The position numbers were made by a program, and so were the translations under genes. The notes beneath the pieces were generated by a model that saw only the letters and a list, made by a program, of their open reading frames with translations, did not search any database and had not been told where the DNA came from. Positions 37,890 through 48,723 of a stretch of 64,000 bases of DNA are shown here, piece after piece; the first letter of the stretch is position 1, and each line of letters starts with the position of its first letter. This DNA comes from Epiperipatus broadwayi (taxonomy: Eukaryota; Onychophora; Udeonychophora; Euonychophora; Peripatidae): assembly GCA_028023455.1 (NCBI GenBank), contig JAQFVV010012423.1:6614269-6678268 (forward strand). The letters run 5' to 3'.

Positions 37890-37985
37890 ATGGAGCGATC
37901 TACCATGCCCAAGTTTCATTTTGTAAGGATGCAAAAATTCAACGACCTGCTGAAAGATGAACTCACTCCCCAGGGAAATTGGTAA
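37890..37985 (+). other. Exon-like 31-codon ORF, right arm copy
   Basis: Plus-strand mirror of 35487-35582, encoding the same 31 residues. It is preceded by an AT-rich segment with a TATA-like ATAATATATATAT run about 30 bases upstream of the ATG. It ends at TGGTAA, where a GGTAAATTAC donor is possible. The stretch upstream (about 37702-37858) is also shared by both arms, so the duplicated unit would cover a 5' flank, a first exon and the start of an intron. Confidence 0.6.
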
Positions 37986-38553
37986 ATTACTTTCAAATTG
38001 TATTTTCTATTCTGATTATTTTATGTATATTTTGTTGTTTTTATATATGTGCGACTTAATCCCAGTACTTGCAATAATTTTGATATAAACTAGTAATAGA
38101 GTAACATATTAACTTTGACATTTAGTATGTTTTTGTTTAATTTCATAGATTTTTATTATAGTTTTTTTTTTCAATTATACACTTCAATTTCAGCGCTTTT
38201 GACCGATTTGTCGTGCGGCCGGGGGGGATCTAACATTTCTAAAATTAAGTGATTTTTAGCTATTTTTTTTTTTTACATTTCAATTTCAGCAATTTTGACC
38301 GATTTGTCTCGTGCATCGGGGGGGGGGGTACCATTTCTAAAATTAAGCGATTTTTAGCGAATAAAAAAAATTTGATGTGATGTGATGTGATGTATTATGG
38401 CTTCTCCTTAAACGAAGTCAAGAATATCTCAGCAATTAAGCCCAGATAAACCTGTTAGCCACTTTCTTTTACATTCCCCACTCTAAATTTACCCATAATC
38501 TGCTCTATCCCATTTCCACAACATAATTTTTGTCAACTCTATAACCTTTATAT

Positions 38554-41500
38554 CTAAATCCCCTTATCTTTTCCCAAACCCAGCATAAAAACCAATAATT
38601 CACTTTCTGTATAATCACTCTTTTCATATTTATTTTTCCACAACTTCATTATATGTACCCTTTCTGTTTTCAAACATTTACATTCAATTAACAAATGCCT
38701 AATATTTTCAATTCCTTCCTTACATAATTTACAAAATAAATCACCCATATTTTTCCATTTACATGTATATTCTTTTGTAGCTAAAGATCCCGTTCGAGCT
38801 TTAAACAATAAACTACTTTCCTTACTATTATCATATATTAACTCACACCTAATATTCTGTTTATTTCTATATATATTTAAACTCTTTTCTCCATACTATT
38901 TCTCCATCTCTCTAACTCCCTAGTCTTTATTAATAAATCTATTCTTTTATCCCATTCCTTACTACTATAACACTCAATAATCCTCTTAACACAATCATCC
39001 CATCTTTTGTACAAATATACTGATATAAATTCTTTATCCAAATCTTTTGCATAGCGCATTACCTTTCTCACCCATCTTGTTACCTGCCCTTTACTCATAA
39101 CCCAATTAAATACTATTTTAGCTATTCTTTTATTATCCATAAACTGCAATCTACCAAACATTTTCATTTTACTTTTTGCATCTCTCATATGAAAACTTGA
39201 CCATCCAATTTCTCCTTGAATTGCCTCCTTGCTGTCCATACTTCTGCATCCAATGCATGTCTTCCTACTTCCTTTGAGTTTTTTCTAAATAATCTAATAT
39301 CTTTTTACTAACATATAATGCATCATTACCATATGTTAACCCTGCTACTGCAACTCCTTTCCATATAATTCTAGCTACATCATATTTATTATATGAAAAT
39401 ACTGTTAATTTCTTTATCAATCCCTTTCTTTTCTTTGCTTCATTTATCAATTTTTTCTCCCATTCATCCAAATAATTTTTCTGATCACGTAAAATTATTC
39501 CCAAATAACTATATCTATTCACCACACTTAACTTAATATCTCCCAATAAAAATTCTACATCTTCTCTTTCCCCAGTATTAACCATCATTATATTTGATTT
39601 TTCTTCACTAAATTTAATCCCCATCTCTTTACCCACCCTTGCACATGTCCTCAACATAACTTCCATATCTTCTCTTTTTTCTGCACACAAAAATATATCA
39701 TCTGCAAAAAAAAGACCTGACAAAATATATACTCCCTTACTACCTATTAACGGTATCTCTATCCCTCTTCCTAATCTTTCTATTGCTCTTTCCATTTCAC
39801 TCAAATACAACACAAACAAAATAGGTGACATAGGGCATCCTTGCCTTAGTCCCACACCATTTTTAACTTTAATTGATTCTATATTCTCTAATTGATATAT
39901 ATAATAATTATTTTCATATAATTTCTTAATAATATCTATTAAAGCTTCATCCATTCCCAAATTTGCTAAACTTATCCATAATCTATTTCTATTTACTCTA
40001 TCATATGCCTTCTCTATATCTATAAAACTCATATATAACTGTTTATCTGCATTCCTACTCATATCCATAAGTTGTGTAACTACAAATAAACTATCTCCTA
40101 TACGCCTATCTAATCTAAAACCTCCTTGCATTTCACCCACTACATTATTCCCTTCCATCCATTTTACAACTTTACTAGCCACCATATACAGAAAACTTTA
40201 TATAAAACTGATGTTACCGCTATCGGTCTATAATTATTCAACTTTCTATGATCCTTACCCTTTCCTTTAAATAATAACCTTACTCTTGTATTACTCCAAC
40301 TACTTAGGAAAACTCTATTCTGTGCCATTTTATTAAAACAGGATAATAACTTTACTTTTGCCCTATATCCTAAATTCATTACCATCTCTGCTGCCCATCC
40401 ATCTAAACCTCTTGCCTTCCCACTTTTCAATTTCTTCTCTACCTCATTTAGTTCATTTTCTGAAAACCTAATATTCCCATTACTATATTCTTTCATATTT
40501 TCTAATATTCTATCATTCACATTTAACATCTTTTCTATATTCATTACATAACTATTTAAGATTCTCTCTAAATCTTCTCTAGAACTACACTCAGTTCCCT
40601 CATCATCTAGTAATACTAACTCTCTCTCCCCTACATTTCTCCTTTTAATATAATTCCAAAATTTTTTACTTCCATCTCTTCCACTTTTATTAATATCCTC
40701 CAACAATTTACTATTCAATTTCATTCTCTCTCTATAAATATCTATTTTAGCCAACTTCTTCTTTTCTAAGTACTTTTCCCATTTAGCATTAATATCTTTT
40801 TCACTTTCCTTATTCTTAATAGCACACTTATATTCTCTACATGCTTCTTTCCTTTCTTTTACACTTTTACTAATTTTAATTTTTTTATTACTTTTATTCT
40901 TTTCAATATTCTCACCTAAAACCCTATTTGCAACTTTTTCTACTTCTTTACACCAGTCCTTATACTCATCCCCAACCCACTCTTCCATTATTTCTTCAAC
41001 TTGTATTTTATACTCTTCCAACTTATTCTTATCATTTACTCTCCATCCACATCTTTCACTATTATTTCTACTTTTATTTCTATTCTCCATCACATTACTA
41101 ACCATTTCAATTACAATGAAATTATGATCACTAGTGCATACTTTTTCTTCATTATCAAATACCTTAATTTTCCGTATTTTATTTATTCCCTCTTTCTCTA
41201 CCAATACATAATCTATTGTGTGAAATATATTATTTCTGGACCATGTGTATTGTCCCTCATAAATATTTAATAAATTTCCAATACTCAAATTCACTTTCTG
41301 ACAAAAATTCTTCAAAAGCTGTCCATTTTTATTATCTACATCATCAATTTCTTCAATATGTCCATTCATATCCCCTATAACCATTATTCTCTTCCCTTTT
41401 CTTTAAAACTTTGTATATCCTTAACTAGACATTCGTATATGTTACTATTCCACTCAATATAATTTGACTATCTCCAGTAGCTATATAAACTATAGCCACC

Positions 41501-41985
41501 ATCCATTCTTGTCTACCCAACCTTATTTCAAACCACAAGTGTTCTTGACATTTAACAATATTTAAATATTTTTTTGATATAACACCTATACCACCACCCC
41601 TTTTTTCTTTTTCTTTTCTATTTATACCCTGCCATACCAACTGTTCCAAAATAGGTTCTTCTTCTCTTAAATGTGTTTCCACTACTGCTAATACCTCAAG
41701 CTCTTCATTTTCAATTGTTTTATTTAATTCCAACCACTTTTCTGGTTTCCTACCACCTTGCATATTCAAAAACCAATTTTAACAATTTCTTCTTTCCTAA
41801 CTACTCTTTTATAAATTCTTTTAATTCTTTCTTCTCCATTACATTTATAAATTACTTTCTTACCATTAATTTTACAAACCCATTCCTTCTCCATATCTAT
41901 ATTTATATCAAAATCAAATTCCTTTTGCTTACTTCTTATATTCCATCCATTCTTTTTAATAATATTACAATTTAAAAACCCACCC
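38554..41985 (-). pseudogene. LINE ORF2: endonuclease and reverse transcriptase, frameshifted
   Basis: Read in pieces. About 41985-41770 is an open N-terminal stretch ending at a frameshift. 41769-41425 is the endonuclease N-half (VVETHL, GGGIGVI). After two shifts, 41384-40164 has IGDMNGH, TIDYVLV, TSDHNF and the RT start (GLDGWAAEMV, LLFKGKG..NYRPIAVTSVLYKVF). 40185-39265 has the RT core (GFRLDRR, FIDIEKAYDRV, LRQGCPMSPILF, FADDIFLC, SYLGI). 39239-38877 continues it, and 38808-38554 ends with a CX2C...HX4C knuckle (CKLC..IRHLLIEC). The catalytic FADD is intact. At least five frame breaks make it non-functional as written. Confidence 0.9.
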
Positions 41986-41989
41986 CCCT

Positions 41990-42907
41990 TTATAAGTTTC
42001 CCGAAAAAAATTCTTTATAAATCAAACTCCCTAAAACTTCACTTCCTTGTTTTCCTAAATGCAACCCATCTTTACTATATAACTCTCTCTTTCCAATAAA
42101 ACAATCCCACACATCCACAAACATAACATTATTTCTCTCACACAATTTTTTCAATCTCTCATTTATAGAACATGCCCTATCTAACAAATAACTCTTGTCA
42201 AACCTTGGTAATAATCCAACTATTCCTACTCTTCCTTTAATCATAATCAAATTCCTAATCAAATCTACATAATCATCCATTATTCTCTCTGATGATTCTA
42301 ATAAATTATTAGTCCCCACCATAACATATACATCTCTACTACCTTGTTTTTTAACTTTATCTGCTACATCCCTAATTCTAGCTCCAGGCAAACATACTCT
42401 TACATACCTACTTCTATTTTCCCTTGCAATTATATCCCCACATTCTCTAATTAGTGAATCTCCTATCAATACTGTTTCATAATCTATTTTTTCTGCTCTA
42501 TCTATAACATTTTCTAATACCTTCTGGTCCTCCTTATCTATTTCTTCCTTATCATTCCTACTCAATAATTCCTTTATCTCCTCACATTTTATCTCTAATG
42601 ATTTTAATTTTACTTCTACATCCTTCAATTCTTCCTCTATCTTATTTATTCTTTGACTAATCATCTCCATTACACTATTACTTTCTCCACCCACTATTCT
42701 TCGACTATCTACACTTTGAAAACACTTTCTCACCTCTTTTATCATATTAATACACTGACTGCATAACCATAAACCATTTACATCCTTCCTAGTCTTATTT
42801 AAACATTTCAAGTGATATACCCCATCACATATAGTACATTCTACAACAGCACGCTTAATTTCGCTCTTCCGATTATATAAACATTTTGAAATACAAATAT
42901 AATCCAT
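41990..42907 (-). CDS. LINE ORF1: PHD finger, coiled coil, SGNH esterase
   Basis: 305 residues, uninterrupted, starting MDYICISKCLYN. Residues about 5-52 form a PHD-type zinc finger (CX3C...CTIC..VYHLKC...WLCSQC). A charged coiled coil follows at about 80-130 (INKIEEELKDVEVKLKSLE). The C-terminal half is an SGNH/GDSL hydrolase: GDSLIR near 147 (nucleophile Ser), GTNNLL near 198 (Asn), and DGLHL near 280 (Asp and His). In CR1-like elements ORF1 binds the RNA and the esterase may act on lipids, but its role in transposition is not settled. All catalytic residues are present. ORF2 follows directly on the same RNA. Confidence 0.9.
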   Translation of the reverse strand: MDYICISKCLYNRKSEIKRAVVECTICDGVYHLKCLNKTRKDVNGLWLCSQCINMIKEVRKCFQSVDSRRIVGGESNSVMEMISQRINKIEEELKDVEVKLKSLEIKCEEIKELLSRNDKEEIDKEDQKVLENVIDRAEKIDYETVLIGDSLIRECGDIIARENRSRYVRVCLPGARIRDVADKVKKQGSRDVYVMVGTNNLLESSERIMDDYVDLIRNLIMIKGRVGIVGLLPRFDKSYLLDRACSINERLKKLCERNNVMFVDVWDCFIGKRELYSKDGLHLGKQGSEVLGSLIYKEFFSGNL

Positions 42908-42920
42908 TTTTTTTATTTTA

Positions 42921-43305
42921 CGTTTTTCGAACGTTATATTTTTCTTAAAAGTAAATCTTTTAATAACAAATTTACAAAAAAACTAATCAACAAAATAACT
43001 TTTAAAAATAAAAAAATAATAATAATTCTATATATAAAATAACAATATATAAATAAAACAAAACAAAAATAAATAATAACTTTTTAAAAAAATTTCTATA
43101 TATAAATAACGTTTTTCGAACGTTATATTTTTCTTAAAAGTAAATCTTTTAATAACAAATTTACAAAAAACTAATCAACAAAATAACTTTTTAAAAATAA
43201 AAAAATAATAATAATTCTATATATAAAATAACAATATATAAATAATAAAACAAAACAAAAAATAAATAATAACTTTTTAAAAAAATTTCTATATATATAA
43301 ATAAC
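42921..43305 (-). repeat. Two-unit tandem repeat in the LINE 5' UTR
   Basis: Two head-to-tail units (42921-43109, 189 bp, and 43110-43305, about 196 bp) differing by a few small indels. Each begins, in plus-strand reading, CGTTTTTCGAACGTT. They directly precede ORF1. Some LINE families carry promoter monomers in tandem at the 5' end, and this arrangement fits that, though promoter activity is not shown. Confidence 0.85.
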
Positions 43306-43404
43306 AAACTGAAAAAACTTTAAAACAAATAAAAAACACAATTTTCAATCTTTCAAATACTCTTAACCACTAATTATACTTTGCATAGTTTTAATATTTT
43401 AATA

Positions 43405-43800
43405 TGCTAAGTCATAAAATAAAAATCAAATCTAATTAATGATTTAAAAAAAAAAAAAACTGGAAAAGAAACAACTAATTAAGTTGTCTCTGATAAGATT
43501 TAATTCCAGGTAATTTTAATCAGAACTGTGATTAAACATAATCAATAGAACTAGGAAGAAGAAAATGAAAAGAGGATCAAAAAATAAGGAAAAAGAGAGG
43601 TGGGTTGGTAAAGATTATATTGTTAATAATAATAATAAAACAATTAATATAAAAGCGATAAAAGGAGAAAAAATGAGCCAATGCTTATGAGGAGCTTGAG
43701 ATATACATTACCAGCATTATGTAAATTAAATTCAGCTTTAGCTGCAGAATAATTCTAGCTTACTTCAAATCAACATTATAAGTAACTTTTCTATCTTATT
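43405..43800 (+). repeat. Dispersed repeat R, right half of the interrupted copy
   Basis: Matches 49495-49860: CTAATTAATGATTTA, CTGATAAGATTTAATTCCAG, GAGGAGCTTGAGATA against GAAGAGCTTGAGACA, and AATCAACATTATAA against GATCAACATTATAA. With 34225-34440 it reconstitutes a copy that was split by a roughly 9-kb insertion. No coding potential recognised. Confidence 0.7.
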
Positions 43801-43812
43801 TAAGGAGAAAAA

Positions 43813-44692
43813 ATGAATAGTGAAGCATTCACAAACTTACCCAAGCTCCAAGGAAATAAGATACTCGACATATCTCCAGGTGGATCTCCCTATCCAAATA
43901 CAAGTATTGGAAAAGGTAAAGATAGAAGTAGAGTAGAAAATAAAAGGAACAAAATCAAATCCAGCATGAAGAAATAAACAGTGATTATGAAGATGGCAGA
44001 AAATATTCTAAATCATGAAGAATGAGACCACAATTTCCATTCAAACATTTTCAGGATAGAGGTAAAAATATGACATTTAGGTTGGCTATAAGAATGGGCT
44101 ATTATACATTGATGATCATGGATCAGTTTTAAAATAAAATGTTTTTACAAAATGCTGAATTATTTGTGTGTGGAAAATTAACAAAAGAGATTCAAACCTT
44201 GAAACATAAAAATAATTGTATCTTATTATTTTGCAAGAGTGATCATAAAAAAAACATGAATAGTGAGGCATTCACAATGTTACTCAAGCCCCAAAAAACA
44301 AGGTTCTCCTGACATATCTCCAGGTGGATCACCCTGTCCAAGTACAAGTATTGGGAAAGATAAAGATAGAAGCAGAACAGAAAATGAAAAAATCAAAATC
44401 AAATATAGCATGAGGAAATAAATAGTGACTATGAAGATAACAAAAAATATTCTACGTCACCAAAGATGGGAACACCATCTCCATTCAAAAATTTTCAGGA
44501 CAGAGGGAAAGGTGACATTTAGATTGGCCTAATGATGGCTTACTATACAATGATGATCATGGATCTGTTTTAAAATAAAAATGGTTTTTCAAAATGCTGA
44601 ATTATTTATGTGTAAAAACTAAAACTCTGAAAGTGACAATCTAGTATGGACATAAAATAATTATAACTTGCTATTTTGCAATAGTGACCAAG
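43813..44692 (+). repeat. 443-bp tandem duplication with decayed coding look
   Basis: Two diverged units (43813-44255 and 44256-44692). Both start ATGAATAGTGARGCATTCAC and share ATCTCCAGGTGGATC, ATTGATGATCATGGATC-type blocks and AAAATGCTGAATTATTT. Unit 1 begins with an open frame (MNSEAFTNLPKLQGNKILDI, then a PGGSPYPN segment, 54 residues). Unit 2 has the same start, then frameshifts. It may be an old duplicated exon or gag-like segment. I do not recognise the peptide. Confidence 0.7.
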
Positions 44693-45249
44693 AACCGATC
44701 AATAAACTGTGAAATAATAAAATGGTCCAAAGACAATGATTCCAGCAACAAGCTGATAATAATAAAAATTTTAATGAATTGTAACAACTTGAGGGAAAGA
44801 ACCTCAATGCATATTAAGAAGGATAAGATATGCTAATATGCCCTCAGTCTATTTCCTCTGGATGATACTAATAATAATAATAATAAAGCATATTAGTTAA
44901 AAATAAAGGTAAAATATTAAATCAACTTTTTTTCCAATAACTGAATGCTGAAGTCATTCTATTGTGAAGTACAAAGTAGTTCATTGCAGTATCTATATCC
45001 ATGATCATCTGGGAAATGAGTATATATAGATCAGTGGTTCCCAAACTTAATATGCCCATGGATCCCTTCCTATAGCAAAACCTGACTATGAACCCCCAAG
45101 TGAAATAACTCGACATAACTGCATAATATAAAAATTACAAAATTAACTTTGATATCATGAATGGTAAATAGTGACATAAATATAAATAAATCATTTTGAT
45201 ATTTAAAGTAGTTTTATTAAATTTAATACTTTTATTTTAAATTACAAAA

Positions 45250-47410
45250 ACACATTTTTTTTCTTCAATGAGATGGGTGAACCATATGGGATGATATGAG
45301 ATTATTTATGTATGGCACCATGTTTGTGAGTAACATTCATAAGTCTCCACGACCACTAATTTCCAGTTTGTTTCTTTTGTTCATAACTGCAATAAATCCA
45401 TGTTCTACTAAATAGGAAGACAGGAAAGCAATCAGCAGCTTCTGAACAGTGACCCATAATGCAGGATATAAAATTGGTATCTATTTTTTTAACCAGAATT
45501 TATGGTATCCTTGTTCAAATATTGGTTTTAACTCCACATTTGTGGATAATTCAATAAGTTCTTAATGTATTAGTATGGATTCATCTGAGTTTGTGGGTCT
45601 ACTTGCCAAAGCGTCCAACACCCAATTGAAGATAACCAAGTGAAGAATGTCTTCAAATCTTTGGCTGAGATCAAAATGAAGAGCCGTTAAGTGATGACAA
45701 TAAGCAAGCAAATCTTCATCTTGTTTTTGCAATTTTCAAAGATTTGAAAACTGAGAGCATTCTCTTCTCCCCAAGTTTTACAACAAAATGCAGATATTAT
45801 ACTTTTAGTTTTGATTGATCACTTTGCAGCTTCAAATTGGTTTTGTTAAATTTGGCAAGTAAGTCAGTCATATAAGCTATGTCATTTTTGAATTAAATAA
45901 ATCGAGATAGAAATCATTGTCTTTACTTTCCAGGAATTTCAACATTGAATCAAAGAGTGCATAAAATCGATCCAAACATGCATTTTTAGATAATCAACGA
46001 ACTTCCATGTTAAGTAAATAATTTTCATCATTTTCTATACAAAGTTGATACATTCAAATATCAGCCTTTTAAGCTAATTGTGCATACACTTTGCGAGTGT
46101 TAATAATAAATGAATACTTTCCCACCAATACAAGATATAGTATTTATGCAGGAATAAAAGGAATCCTCTTATTCCTATGACTCAAATGCTTATATATGAG
46201 CAAATCTGAAGTACTGGCAAGTAAAGCGTGAGGATAGAACCGTCACTTTAAATTACTATATATGATGTCTGAATGAATGACGTAGGTGAAATTGTCTAGA
46301 ATTTACTGAACGTCATTCCAACTGAAACTTAATTTAAAGTGACGGTTCCATTCTCACGCTTTACTTGCCAGTACTTCAGATTTGCTCATATATAAGCATT
46401 TGAGTCGTAGGAATAAGAGGATTCCTTTTATTCCTGCATAAATACTATATCTTGTATTGGTGAGAAAGTATTCATTTATTATTAACACTCGCAAAGCGTA
46501 TGCACAATTAGCTTATAAGGCTGATATTTGAATGTATACAATTGTAAACATATGCTATATAAAATAAATGCTTATTTATACAAAGTTGAGCAAATAATCT
46601 CTCATTTAAGGGCTTCCTTTTGATTTTATTAACTGCTCTAATGACATAATCTAGTTAACCATACAAGTGTTCACTAAGATTTTTGGTGACTAAATGTTGT
46701 CGGTAATTTTGCAATGTATAAATAATATATTCAGTATAGGTTGTTTTAAGTATGCCAAAAAACTCGGTGTTGTCCTACCATTGCCAGAGCACCATCAGTA
46801 GCAACGGGGAGGATATTACTTATGGGTATAGCTTTTATAGGGAAAAATCTTTTAATTCATTAAATATTGTTTCACCTTTTGTATCAGTTTCGAAACGTTT
46901 GGCAAATAACAATTTTGGGAAAATTTTTCCTTCTTTTACAAATCTCACATAAGCTAAAGGTGAAGCTTCATTTCCTGGCAAAGTTGATTCATCAAGCTAT
47001 ATTGAGAATTTAGATATTTTTAAGTACTCACATAAAGAATTTTCTATATACCGAGTCATTTTGTCAATCCTTCTTTATACTTTATTACTGCTCAGTGGAA
47101 TTTTTCTTATAATATCGAAAGCTGGTTTATGCAGCACAGTGCGTATTACCTCATTTACTGCTAGTCAAATAAGTTCTTCACCAATGGTGTGCAGTTTTCC
47201 AGACTTTGAAATCAGTAAAGAAATATTATAAGAAGCACACAGTCCATCGTCATCTTGCTCAGATGTTGTCGCTAAGAATTGTTGCAATGACAGTGTTTTC
47301 AAATATCTTTCTTTGGCTGTTTTAAAAAAAGTTAAATCTTTATCTTCTTTGTTACTAAGGACTTTTGTCAAATGTTCCTTTAGCTTAGAAGGTTTCATTG
47401 ATTCACTGAC
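45250..47410 (-). pseudogene. hAT transposase pseudogene, SCAND3/ZBED5-like
   Basis: Across frames on the minus strand: MKPSKLKEHLTKVLSNKEDK and TFFKTAKERY (end of the BED region), then GLCASYNISLLISKSGKLHT, LDESTLPGNEASPLAYVRFV and FETDTKGETIF. After the insertion come a decayed LSKNACLDRFYALFDSMLKF, then DEDLLAYCHHLTALHFDLSQ, and the hATC end (LSSYLVEHGFIAVMNKRN, GRGDL..LLTN). LDEST holds an expected catalytic Asp. Many stops and shifts, plus the 528-bp insertion, make it inactive. It is a different lineage from the transposase at 9570-12168. Confidence 0.85.
46049..46576. mobile_element. 528-bp palindromic element with 13-bp target duplication
   Basis: Inserted in the second hAT transposase and flanked by the exact duplication TATACAAAGTTGA (46036-46048 and 46577-46589). 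The arms 46049 to about 46260 and about 46330-46536 are nearly perfectly complementary (for example AGTACTGGCAAGTAAAGCGTGAG on one side), with a loop of about 60 bp. A 40-bp tail with AATAAA sits outside the right arm only. One-sided tail, inverted arms and a 13-bp duplication recall the Penelope-like elements at 11508 and 31887, but I see no sequence match to them. A foldback MITE is the alternative. Confidence 0.85.
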
Positions 47411-48723
47411 AAAGTTTTATTGCATAGAAAGCACATAGGTAAAGTACTATTTTCTGATAATGAAACGAAGCCATATTTTAAATATTGAATACTGAAATGA
47501 AGCCATATTTTAAATATTGAATACTATATTGTCTGCTTTTTTCTTTGTCTCACTCATATTATTATCTAAAAAAGGGGCACAAATTTAAGATAATAAGCAA
47601 TTAAACAAAAAATTTCTTTGCAAAAAAATATTATTTATTAATATTTTGTTTTATTTTGAAAATGAAATGTCACAACGTAATGCTCACATCAATAAATTAT
47701 TTAAAATATAAGGATAAAATTTCAAATAAGTTTCACTAATTGTATGGCTATGCATTTATTACTAATTTTATTATTTATTTTTCAAAAAAAAAAAAAAAAT
47801 TTAATTATTATCAAACAAATTAATAAATAACAAAATGTAATATTGATAAATATTATATAATAAAACAAATGTATTAATTAACTTTAACATAAATATAACT
47901 ATGCTTAAATAAATTTAATATACACCAAGATATCAATTGTATTTCAAATATTTAAGTAACATATATTACCTTCATACCAATACAAAAAAATGATACTGGT
48001 TTTTGGTCAAAACTAGGAAAATTTGTTGCATGCACTTCACATCACACATAAAACAGAACTAAATTGTTGATTAGTCACTAGGTTTGTTTTGTGCCATATT
48101 TAGACAAGTTATTGCATGTAATGGTGAGATTCTGTTCCTGTTTGAATTTGCATAGATATATAGATAAGAGCGTCCATAGTCCAACTCCCAAAGACTGATG
48201 CTTGTCATTACCTGTATTTTATGTACCTATCTATACTTATATTTTACTAAGAATGTAAAAATGGTTACCAATTTATTTATTGCTATTTATCTTAACTTTC
48301 ATAATAATGAAAAAGAATCACAATTTTTTAACTTTATATTAAATCTTTCTCACATCCCCAAAGTTATCCATGCAACCCCAAATTTATTTTTTATTTGCCA
48401 CAGATCTCATCAACGGTCACAAAGACCCATGGGGGTTCATAGAAACCATCTTGGGCACCAATGGTGTGGTGATGCATTTCTGAATATGTATCTGTGTGGA
48501 GATTGGGTAGTCCGATCACATATTTACTCTATTATTTCTAGTGACCTATTATTTATTATATTTATGTATGAAGAGGTAGCTACCCTTTTTTTGGATAGGA
48601 CCTCAGTCAAGATTCCTTAGGGCTATCTGTATACCAGTCAAGTATTCCTGGTATTTGTTAGTTGCAGCTACACCTGTGACAGAAGCCTCAGTGTACAGTG
48701 AATAGCAATAATCCTTGTATGGT

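Larger units (their letters stand above)
34518..38373. repeat. 3.9-kb long inverted repeat with subterminal repeats
   Basis: The two arms are complementary in three blocks: 34518-34793 with about 38066-38373; 35366-35655 with about 37862-38062; 36616-36785 with about 37702-37858. The left arm is split by the MITE at 35660-36613 and keeps about 570 bp (34794-35365) that the right arm lacks. Each end carries two copies of a roughly 110-bp motif with a C/G-run and ACAAATCGGTCAAAA. The loop (36790-37700) holds a smaller inverted pair (about 36895-36970 with 37085-37165). Both arms contain a 31-codon exon-like ORF. It could be a foldback transposon or an inverted duplication of a gene's 5' end. 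Target duplications are unclear. Confidence 0.88.
38374..43305 (-). mobile_element. CR1-like non-LTR retrotransposon (LINE), nearly full length
   Basis: In minus-strand order: a two-unit 5' tandem repeat (43305-42921), ORF1 (42907-41990), ORF2 with endonuclease, reverse transcriptase and a terminal zinc knuckle (about 41985-38554), a short 3' UTR, and a terminal microsatellite of ACATC units (38393-38374). A PHD-plus-esterase ORF1 and a short tandem-repeat 3' end instead of poly(A) are features of the CR1 group. ORF1 is open while ORF2 has several frameshifts. This points to a recent but inactive copy, or to indel errors in the assembly. The 3' end abuts the long inverted repeat. Confidence 0.9.
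45032..47410 (-). mobile_element. Second hAT element (SCAND3/ZBED5-like), 5' end not found
   Basis: The lower end starts CAGTGGTTCCCAAACTTAAT, a typical hAT terminal sequence. It reads into the 3' end of a transposase on the minus strand. The partner end was not found above 47410, so the copy is truncated or too decayed. A 528-bp palindromic element interrupts it at 46049-46576. Confidence 0.75.

Noticed and set aside
41001-41975. Plus-strand hydrophobic open frames opposite the LINE
   Set aside because: Shadows of LINE ORF2, which is read convincingly on the minus strand.
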